This document shows, one piece after another, positions 8,372 through 14,617 of a stretch of DNA of 14,617 nt (positions are counted from its first letter, which is position 1; every line of letters starts with the position of its first letter). Under the pieces are notes generated by a model. The model was not told the origin of the DNA, ran no database searches, and saw nothing but the letters and a program-made list of their open reading frames with translations. The position numbers and the translations under genes are program-made. Source of the stretch: Acanthamoeba sp. SK_2022b (taxonomy: Eukaryota > Discosea > Longamoebia > Acanthamoebidae); the NCBI GenBank assembly GCA_027943245.1, contig JANDJZ010000999.1, positions 1 through 14,617 of the forward strand. Direction: 5' to 3'.

Positions 8372-8767
8372 GACCTGGCCCGAGGCGATGACGCCCTGCT
8401 CGACTTCGGTCAGGAAGAGCTGTAGGTTCTGGAGCGACGACTGCGTGAAGTTGGCGAAGCTATCGTTGCGCGTGAGGTTGAGGCTGCTGAGGTTGGCGGA
8501 GGAGCCCTGCTGGCCTGCGGCGGCAGTCGCGGCTGCGTGGGCTGCAGCGGCAGCGGCGAGGTGCTCCGGTAGGGAGGGAACGCTCTGATGGAAGGCCGCG
8601 CCAAGCACCGAGAGGTCGCCCAGAGAGGTGAGGCTGTCGAAGAAGGGAAAGTCCTGAAGATTCGAAAACGATGCGAAGCTGGCGTTGTTGAAGACCCCCG
8701 AGTTGAAGACGCCCGAATTGAGGCCGAGAGCGACTTCCCTCCCTCCGCCTTTCCCTTTCGAGTCCAT
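7760..8767 (-). CDS. Gln/Ala/Pro-rich low-complexity protein, unrecognised (possibly nuclear/regulatory)
   Basis: A single open exon of 335 residues runs from ATG at 8767 (MDSKGKGGGREVALGL) to TGA at 7762-7760. Upstream in-frame codons lack an ATG before a TAG. The N-terminal third is rich in Asn, Ser, Phe and Leu (FNNASFASFSNLQDFPFFD, then SLTSLGDLSVLG). Then come an Ala tract (LAAAAAAHAAATAAAG), a possible helix (NFTQSSLQNLQLFLTEVEQG), ten consecutive Gln, and a long Pro/Gln/Ala-rich region ending in a more ordered tail (RRRMPDELVQTDPSMFLN). There is no catalytic domain, signal peptide or membrane segment. This composition is common in transcriptional co-regulators and RNA-granule proteins, but that is analogy only. 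An uninterrupted reading frame through such biased sequence, with regular G/C third positions, supports a real gene. Confidence 0.72.
8342..8371 (-). repeat. Poly-Gln tract (CAG/CAA)10
   Basis: Ten Gln codons lie in the Gln-rich gene: six pure CAG, then CAA CAA CAG CAA. The mixed codons at one end suggest an older stabilised part next to a purer, slippage-prone part. Confidence 0.9.
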
Positions 8768-9134
8768 CTCTTGTTGATTAATTCGCGAATCGCTCTCCAC
8801 TTTCGCTGTGTCGGGCGGCGCCAAAGGGATGGGCACCACTGTAGGCTACTCTCTCTCGTATCTGTTGAGCGGCAACCCGTGCAGGTCGCGTAGAAGTCTC
8901 TGACCGTACTAGAACAGGCGGTGCGTGTCCGGTTGTTAATCAGAGCAAGGTGCCTGGCGGCAAGAACTCGACACTCTCAACGATAGATGGAAGCGGTGAA
9001 GATGAAGATGCGACGGCAGTCAGACGCGCAGGGGCAGAAGCTTCTTCCTCTCTCTCTGCGGACCAGACAAACAAGAAAGCCAGACCAGGAGCCGGAAGCG
9101 TGCGTCGCTGTGGCGTGTAGACCAGTTACGCCTA

Positions 9135-9150
9135 GGTCGAAATTTCGACC
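9135..9150. promoter_or_regulatory. Perfect 16-bp palindrome
   Basis: GGTCGAAATTTCGACC is identical to its reverse complement. It is intergenic, about 370 bp upstream of the Gln-rich gene's ATG. A dimeric transcription-factor site is possible; function is unknown. Confidence 0.7.
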
Positions 9151-9311
9151 CAAGAGCCTCAAATGGACAAATAGGGCGAGTGGTCGTGGAAAACTGCCGC
9201 GGATTCGATCGTTTGAGCCGGAGATTCATCACGTGTTGATGTCCGAGCCAATGAAGAAAGGAAATTGCCCAAATAACGTGGCCTTGCGTCACCAGATGAA
9301 AGGGAGAGTCC

Positions 9312-9335
9312 AAATTTGGAGAGAAATTTGGAGAG
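9312..9335. repeat. Two perfect tandem copies of a 12-bp unit
   Basis: AAATTTGGAGAG occurs twice back to back. The AAATTT core also forms the centre of the palindrome at 9135-9150. Confidence 0.85.
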
Positions 9336-9475
9336 TAGAGCCTTAGTGGTTATTCCCCAATTGCAATGCAAACCCCCAATTGGTCCGCTCCAGACCGGTA
9401 ACGCACGTGCTGCGTGTGTTGCTATAGGAACGTACAAGAATTCGACGGTCAGCCTGTCCGTGGTCGCGTACCCAG

Positions 9476-9845
9476 TTAGGAGGGGCTTGGGTCGAGGGAA
9501 CGGCCGAGCTCCTTCTCAGCCTCCTCGGTGCTCTTGGAGAAGTCTGTGGCTTCTTCTTTGAGGCGCTGATCTACAGCCTCGGCGCTCTCTTGGTCGGCCT
9601 TCTCCTCTGGCTCGCTGCGGTAGTAGCCTACGCTGTGTTGTTAGTGACGCGCTGCGCGGATCGACCCGCGCCGCTCATAGCATTGGGGTTTCTATGCCAC
9701 CTTTGCCAGTTGGATCAGGTTTGCCTGTAGGCGGTCCTGCAGTGCTTGATCCCGGGATAGTGGCCAGGCCCCTACCAAGTCCCTGGATGGTTCGGGCCTG
9801 TGCGAGGTAGGCCAGAGAGAAGGGAAGGCGGTGTAGTCGTTGCAT
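9476..9845 (-). CDS. Small protein with mitochondrial-type presequence and charged helical tail, unknown function
   Basis: Exon 1 is 9845-9701, beginning MQRLHRLPFSLAYLAQARTI then QGLGRGLATIP: Arg-rich, amphipathic and free of acidic residues, as expected for a mitochondrial presequence. A Gly/Pro/Thr-rich linker (SSTAGPPTGKPDPTGK) follows. Exon 2 carries KADQESAEAVDQRLKEEATD then FSKSTEEAEKELGRSLDPSP and stops at TAA 9478-9476. The donor AAAG/GTGGCA is phase 1. Using the ACCGCAG acceptor (exon 2 from 9615) keeps one open frame of 94 residues. The acceptor ending GCGTAG (exon 2 from 9628) would read GYYRSEPEEK and needs one A removed at 9600-9602. The tail is strongly charged and probably alpha-helical. 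I do not recognise the family. It is transcribed away from the NDH-2 gene. Confidence 0.55.
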
Positions 9846-10329
9846 TCTGGCTGTCTGGATAGCGATGATCTGTTGTTTCTTGCTCGAGTGAAGCCATCTT
9901 GGCTGCAGACAGGATCAGAGTGTCATCAGCTTGACTCAAGCGAGCTGGGCGGCAACCTCGTGCTAGGGGTGGTTCGAGCGCCGCCAAGGTCTCCGTCAGC
10001 CCTCCGGCAGCCTTCACCAGGTTTTCGCCGAGCAGCATACATTCGGCATCTCTGTTATGCCATGTAACCAACAGCGTGTAGCCTCCTACGCTATGTCTGT
10101 GCACTGCTCCCTGGTCCGTTCGTTCAAGAAGGTTTGCTTTGGGGTGAGGAAGGGCCTCGGCGGTAAGTCGAGCCAAATGATCCGAACCCTCAGGCGCTCG
10201 CCCCGCGTATTTCGCACAATTCTCAGCATTTCCAGTAGTAGGGGCCACCGCTTCGCTATCTCCCGTCGACCCACCACCGCGACGCACAAACCTCCAAGCA
10301 CTCACAGTGACCTACAGTAGATACAAAAG
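9846..10329. promoter_or_regulatory. Divergent promoter region between the small mitochondrial-type gene and NDH-2
   Basis: These 484 bp lie between two outward-facing starts, both predicted to encode mitochondrial proteins, so shared control is possible. A long minus-strand open frame crosses the region (to about 10305), but it starts without an ATG and overlaps the small gene in another frame. I regard it as non-coding or 5' UTR. No RNA gene was recognised. Confidence 0.4.
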
Positions 10330-12760
10330 ATGCGAAGCAGAGTCACCGCCACAGCCTCCACCCGCACCTCTGCGACACTGCTAGCCCTCGCGTGCCGTCC
10401 CGCACGCACGACCACCCACTTCTCCCTTGCACAGGGTACCCTTCACTGCCTTCCTTGTTTCATGATAAATGAATTATATCATATTTATCTCTGAATAATT
10501 AAAATATTTTTTAAAAAAATGTAATTCAGGGTCGCAGTGCGTGCGTGCGCTTACCACTGCGGCGGGCGACGAGAAGAACCCACGCAAGAAGCTCGTGGTT
10601 TTGGGCAATGGCTGGGCCGGCTATCGTCTCATACTCGACGTTGATGTCAACAAATACGACCTCAGCGTCATCAGCCCAAGGTACGTCTTCTTCGTAGGGT
10701 GTGGTCGTATTGCTTGGCGGAGACTCTGAACTTCGATCTCGCTGCAACACAGAAACTATTTCCTGTTCACTCCTCTGTTGACCTCCACCACCGGTGCACC
10801 ACTACTCCCACTTCGCGATCTCACCACGTGGCTCTTCCTCTCTCTCTCTCTCTATCTGGACTCATCACTTCGCCTACTTGATGGCCATCAGTGGGCACGC
10901 TGGAATTCAGGGGCGTGATCGAACCCGTGCGAACCGCTCGGCCCGGGCTTAACTACATCCAAGCAGCTGCGACCAGGTTGCCCTTCTCTCTCTCTCTCTC
11001 CCTCTCTCTCTCTCTCTTCTAATTTGCTTGTGGATAGTCAATGTTCTTTTTAGCCTGCAGTTCTAATTGGCCGCTGTGTGCAGCATCGACACCACCAACA
11101 AGGTGATCAACTTTGAGAGCGTGTACGAGGACCGGGAAACGGATGAAGTGGTGCCGGTTCATCCCGCCGCCTCCATTAAATACGACGAACTCGGTGCGTT
11201 GCGCTCGCGTCATGGCCAAAAGCCTCAACACCGCCGACAGGTGCGGGCGACTGTTGCTAACAGTCTAGCCTCTCGGACGCAGTGATCGCGGTGGGAGCAG
11301 CGCCCAACACATTCGGGTAACTGGTCTCATGGCGCGCTGAGTTGCTCGCGTGCGCTCCGGGCCATGCACCCATCACGCATTGCTCACTCACGCTCCCCTG
11401 TGCACACGTGACGTCCATAATGCAGAGTGCCCGGCGTGGAGAAGTACTGCTTCTTCCTCAAGTCGGTGGCCGACGCCCGCAACGTTCGGCAGCGAATTAT
11501 CGAGTGCTTCGAGCGCGCCAGCAGTCCCACCACGACCGACGACGAGCGGAAGCGCCTGCTCCACTTTGTCATCGTCGGCGGCGGGCCCACCTCGGTCGAG
11601 TTCAGCGCCGAGCTCCACGGTGCGCCATCTCTCTCTCTCTCTCCCCCCTCTGTCTCGGAGGTGCGAGACAGCTCACGCGCATGCTCGTCCGCTCGCAAGA
11701 CTTCCTGCGCAAGGACGTGCACAAGATCTACCCCGAGCTCGAGAAGCAGGTGCAGATCACGCTCATCGAAGCCGGCAAGACTCTGCTGAGCACTTTCGAC
11801 CAACGGCTGAGCGAGTACACCATGCGCACGTTCAAAAAGCGAAACATCGACGTGCGAACCAGCGTGTCCGGTACGAGGCCTCTGCACAGCGACCATGCAG
11901 CGGCCCAATCGACTCACACTTGTCACACACGCACATACGCACACACACACGCACGCACGCACACAGTCAAACAGGTGAAGCGTCATGAGATGATCCTCTC
12001 TGATGGCGCGGTAGTCCCCTTTGGGCTCGGCGTATGGTGCGTCTTTTTTTTTGTCCATTTTTGATTAATAGTTTTTTCTACTTTTTTTATTTTCCATGTG
12101 GTACAAGGACTGACATCACTTGTGATGGCAGGTCGACCGGCCTGGCTCCCATCCCGTTCGTCCAGAACCTGCCATTGCCTAAGGACAGGTGAGCCCCGGC
12201 TGCTATCTCGTTGTAGCGGTGGGTGTGAAGGCGCGACCCCATTCTTGACCGGCGGGACGATGCAGGGCGGGCCGGCTCCTCGTCGACGAATACCTGCACG
12301 TGAAGGCGCCCGGCGTGGAGGGCGTGTACGCCGTGGGCGACTGCGCGGCCTTCGAGACTAACCCCCTGCCGGCCACCGCCCAGGGCGCTGAGCAGGAGGG
12401 CAAATACCTGGCCCAGTACGGCCCGCCCACGCTCGCCCCCCCCCCAATGCCAGTATGCTTTCTTTCGCGGGCTGACCTGTTGCCTGACCTCACGCGGCGC
12501 ACGGGTGCAGGGAGCTGAACCGTAAGGCTCGGGGCGAGGAGCCCAAGAAGTTCGAGTATCACCACCGCGGCATGCTCGCGTACATTGGCGGCTATCGCGC
12601 GCTGATCGACTCGCCGGTCCTCAAGCGCTCGGGCTTCCTCACGTGGATCATGTGGAACGCCGCCTACATCACCAAGCTCGTCTCCGTCAAGAACAAGATC
12701 ATGATCCCCATGTACTGGTTCAAGTCTTTCGTCTTCGGTCGTGATATCTCCCGATTCTGA
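10330..12760 (+). CDS. Type II (rotenone-insensitive) NADH:ubiquinone oxidoreductase, mitochondrial (NDH-2)
   Basis: Twelve exons (10330-10435, 10530-10680, 10753-10793, 10892-10976, 11084-11193, 11283-11316, 11426-11619, 11700-11870, 11967-12036, 12132-12188, 12266-12415, 12511-12760) splice in frame to 472 residues. All introns have GT-AG ends. Residues 1-42 are a presequence ([20 protein letters not shown] then ACRPARTTT). GNGWAG (61-66) is the FAD Rossmann loop, and [20 protein letters not shown] is the family signature after it. [18 protein letters not shown] (about 222-239) is the NADH-binding fold, AVGDCA (362-367) the second FAD contact. The C-terminus ([16 protein letters not shown], then [14 protein letters not shown]) is the quinone/membrane-docking region. 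The enzyme passes electrons from NADH to ubiquinone without pumping protons. No EF-hand is inserted, so Ca2+ control is not expected. GGGPTS carries Ser where Gly is usual. Confidence 0.95.
10984..11020. repeat. CT microsatellite in NDH-2 intron 4
   Basis: This is a long interrupted (CT)n tract. Similar CT runs occur in other introns of the window (about 1048-1066, 1715-1740, 10838-10852, 11630-11643). They probably act as extended polypyrimidine tracts. Confidence 0.8.
11925..11966. repeat. CA-rich microsatellite next to the 3' splice site of NDH-2 intron 8
   Basis: CACA and CGCA units run directly into the CACAG acceptor at 11966. This acceptor therefore has a CA tract instead of a polypyrimidine tract. 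Confidence 0.8.
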
Positions 12761-12810
12761 ACGTTTAGCACGCCTGTGTTGGCGCCGTTGATGCAAAAAC
12801 CATACAATCA

Positions 12811-12832
12811 ATTAATTTAAAAACAAATTAAT
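12811..12832. terminator. AT-rich inverted repeat between NDH-2 and the coiled-coil gene
   Basis: ATTAATTT (12811-12818) and AAATTAAT (12825-12832) flank a 6-nt A-rich loop, 51 bp after the NDH-2 stop. The intergenic gap is only 162 bp, so 3'-end formation of NDH-2 and initiation of the next gene must share it. No AATAAA is present; a role in 3' processing is a guess. Confidence 0.35.
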
Positions 12833-12922
12833 GATCGTGCCTTAAGTGTCGACACAGTGACTCAAGGTGGGGTTGTGCTGCTCCACAACACTAGCGGGTG
12901 CACTCACAAGGGCCCACAGCAC

Positions 12923-14617
12923 ATGATGGGCGACGCCTGGACAGAGCTGGACAGCATCATTCGCCACCAAGGGGACTATTCCGAGGTAGAACGCGAGGTA
13001 CGTGCTGAAAATGAAACTTGCCGCCCAAATCTCTCAATTTAGATTGTAGATTGTAGATTGCAAGAGATTTATCATTATTTGAACGCTTGTTTTTCCTTTT
13101 TTTAATGTATGTAGCAACTAAACCAGTGTTTCGTTCTCACTGCGTTGCACAGAAAACAGAGCTGGTGCACTGGAAGACGAGGGCAGAGAGGTCCGAGCGC
13201 GAAGCACGCGCATGGCAGGACAAGACGCGCAAGCTGGCCGAGGCCGTGAAAGAGGAGCGCGACCTCCACGAAGCCGTATGCATGCCCCACCCCTCCTCTC
13301 TCCCAACCGCACGCATCACGGCGTCGTGCGCGAACCTGACGATTCTGCTGTGATGATGAACGACCAGTCGTACAATGACCTTCTCAAAGACAAGAACTCG
13401 CTCGAGGAGAAGTGCTCGCTTCTCGAGTCGAAAATGCTCAAGCTCATCGAGGCGGTCAAGTCGGGCAAGCTTTCGTCAAGTGGCAGTCAGGTGCGGCCGT
13501 ACCTGCGGCCGTCGCTCCCATGATATCCACTCACCCTCTCCCCTCCCCCTCCCCCTCCAGATATCGCCACGAACGAACGACAATGCAGGTACGCTCTCGT
13601 GCTGAGCCGCAAGGCTTGAACAATGCATTGCTCACAACATGTGGCAGACCTGGTCGTTGAGATGGAGAAGAGGCTGAAGGAAGCGAACCAGCAAGCCGAA
13701 AAGAGCAACGTCGAGCTGGCGCAGTCAAAGGAACGGTAAAAGCGAGCCTTTCATTTCATTTTGTTTTATTATTATTATTATTGCTTTTCCCTTGGCTCCG
13801 CACTCAATGGATTATCGCCCCTTGCTGCGTGCATGTCGTATCGCACAGGGTCGCGCTGCTCGAGGGCAAGCTGCGCCAGCTGGCCGAGGCCCTGAAAGCG
13901 GAGCGAGAGGCCAACCAAAAGTCTGCAGCCGAAAACCAAACGATAGAGATCGAGCTCCTCAAGAGGAAGCTGAACGAAGCTGGACAGAGGGAGGTACCGC
14001 GCGACTTGTCACCCCTCCTCCAAACCCTCGTCGCGCTTTCCTTGTGTCATTTCTCGCGCAGGTGAAGCTCTGACCACTTCACTCTTTCCGTATCAGCAAA
14101 CCTTGCAAGCGGAGCTCGCACGCGCAAAGCAATCGTCGCCGGCACAAGGCGGCGATGCACGGGTATACCTGCTTTCATTTTATTGATTTATTTTTTATTT
14201 TTGTTGGCGAAAAAAAATCTTCTTTTCTCACGCGTGCGGTCACGCCGCGCGGCCGCAACAGGAGGCGGAGCGAAAGGTGAGGGATTTGGAGGACAAGCTG
14301 CAAAAGATCGCGGTAGGCGTACGGAAAGAGCGTGAGCTCAAGGCGGCCGAGGTGAGCGATCTCAAGGCCACCAACGACAAGCTCTCCAAGCGACTGGAGC
14401 TCTACCAGGAGCGACTCACAGCCCTCGAAAAGGAGACGGCCGCCAAGAGCGGCGGCGTCGATTCTTCGCAGCATCAGGAGGAGCTCCGCGTGTGGAAGCA
14501 GAAGGCCGAGGACGCAGAGGAGAAAGCCAAGCGCGCCGAAATGGATGCGCAGGACAAGATCAGCGACTACAAGATCAAGGTCAAGCACCTCCTCATCCAG
14601 CAGGAGGCCAAGTTCAA
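12923..14617 (+). CDS. Coiled-coil protein, N-terminal part (3' end outside window)
   Basis: Proposed exons are 12923-12997, 13153-13275, 13368-13490, 13561-13588, 13648-13735, 13849-13993, 14097-14162 and 14262-14617 (open at the edge), giving 334 residues so far. Phases match at every junction and all introns are GT-AG. It begins MMGDAWTELDSIIRHQGDYS then EVERE, and becomes an almost continuous Lys/Glu/Leu heptad coiled coil. A recurring phrase appears in successive exons: RKLAEAVKEERDLHEA, MLKLIEAVKSGKLSSS, LRQLAEALKAEREANQKS and LQKIAVGVRKERELKAAEV. The last exon continues KVKHLLIQQEAKF. Such proteins serve as tethers or scaffolds (golgins, centrosomal or cytoskeletal linkers), and nothing in the visible part decides among these. 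The Met at 12926 is an equal alternative start. Confidence 0.8.
13041..13060 (+). repeat. Short 7-bp tandem repeat in intron 1 of the coiled-coil gene
   Basis: AGATTGT occurs almost three times in a row inside the intron. It is small and probably neutral. Confidence 0.75.

Larger units (their letters stand above)
8768..9475. promoter_or_regulatory. Intergenic region upstream of the Gln-rich gene, rich in short repeats and palindromes
   Basis: About 700 bp separate the Gln-rich gene's start from the stop of the next minus-strand gene. It is less GC-rich than the coding sequence. It includes ATTCGCGAAT (8781-8790), a 16-bp palindrome (9135-9150), a 12-bp direct repeat (9312-9335), two CCCCAATTG copies (9355, 9374) and GCACGTGC (near 9402). 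A 119-codon plus-strand frame (8987-9346) has no recognisable domain and is not called. Confidence 0.45.

Noticed and set aside
7688..8425. 245-codon plus-strand frame rich in Gly/Arg opposite the Gln-rich gene
   Set aside because: This is the antisense of CAG/GCC/CCG codons, giving low-complexity Gly/Arg/Leu runs with no start context.
8987..9346. 119-codon plus-strand frame starting MEAVKMKMRRQS
   Set aside because: It lies in lower-GC intergenic sequence, overlaps a palindrome and tandem repeats, has no domain, and its composition is unlike neighbouring exons.
9960..9985. GGTTCGA, reminiscent of a tRNA T-arm
   Set aside because: The flanking bases do not form a T-stem, and no acceptor or anticodon arm can be folded at the right spacing.
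9772..10305. 177-codon minus-strand frame across the divergent region
   Set aside because: It begins at GTG after a stop, with no ATG for most of its length, and it overlaps the small mitochondrial-type exon in another frame. I could not build a spliced model from it.
11384..12058. 224-codon minus-strand frame opposite NDH-2 exons 7-9
   Set aside because: It crosses NDH-2 introns and exons alike and has no motif. The plus-strand splice model is supported by conserved protein throughout.

Overview
The window looks like nuclear DNA of a GC-rich, intron-dense protist. Coding exons have a strong G/C third-position bias. Introns are short (about 70-120 bp), many start GTACG or GTGCG, and several carry CT-rich tracts. 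Intergenic stretches are AT-rich with T or A runs. Together with the gene content (an XMAP215/CKAP5 homologue, a PLAC8 protein, a mitochondrial type II NADH dehydrogenase and a long coiled-coil protein), this suggests an amoebozoan of the Acanthamoeba type. That assignment is inference; no rRNA or other marker is present.

Layout, left to right. (1) 1-2508 (+): 3' part of an XMAP215/CKAP5-family microtubule polymerase gene, four exons, one GC-AG intron and one apparent single-base frameshift. (2) 2788-3958 (-): a secreted protein with about 23 Cys-Pro-Lys-Pro heptads, encoded by a 21-bp tandem array. (3) 4619-5130 (+): a small two-exon protein with a mitochondrial-type N-terminus. (4) 5256-6339 (-): a decayed short-chain dehydrogenase/reductase (SDR), with its N-terminal Rossmann motif and C-terminal half kept and the middle lost around an AT-rich insert containing T24. 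(5) 6485-7086 (-): a compact three-exon PLAC8 protein. (6) 7760-8767 (-): a Gln/Ala/Pro-rich protein of unknown function. (7) 9476-9845 (-): a second small mitochondrial-type protein, splice model uncertain. (8) 10330-12760 (+): a 12-exon rotenone-insensitive NADH dehydrogenase (NDH-2). (9) 12923 to the right edge (+): the 5' part of a coiled-coil gene with repeated exon-sized segments.

The genes do not form an operon or a pathway; this is ordinary eukaryotic gene order. Three of them (4619, 9845 and 10330) begin with presequence-like N-termini, and the pair at 9845/10330 is divergent across a shared 484-bp region. I see no tRNA, rRNA, CRISPR array, complete transposon or viral gene. The parts most worth a second look are the Cys-heptad secreted protein, the SDR remnant with its catalytic Tyr/Lys missing, the CKAP5 frameshift and GC-AG intron, and the palindrome-rich stretch at 9135-9382.
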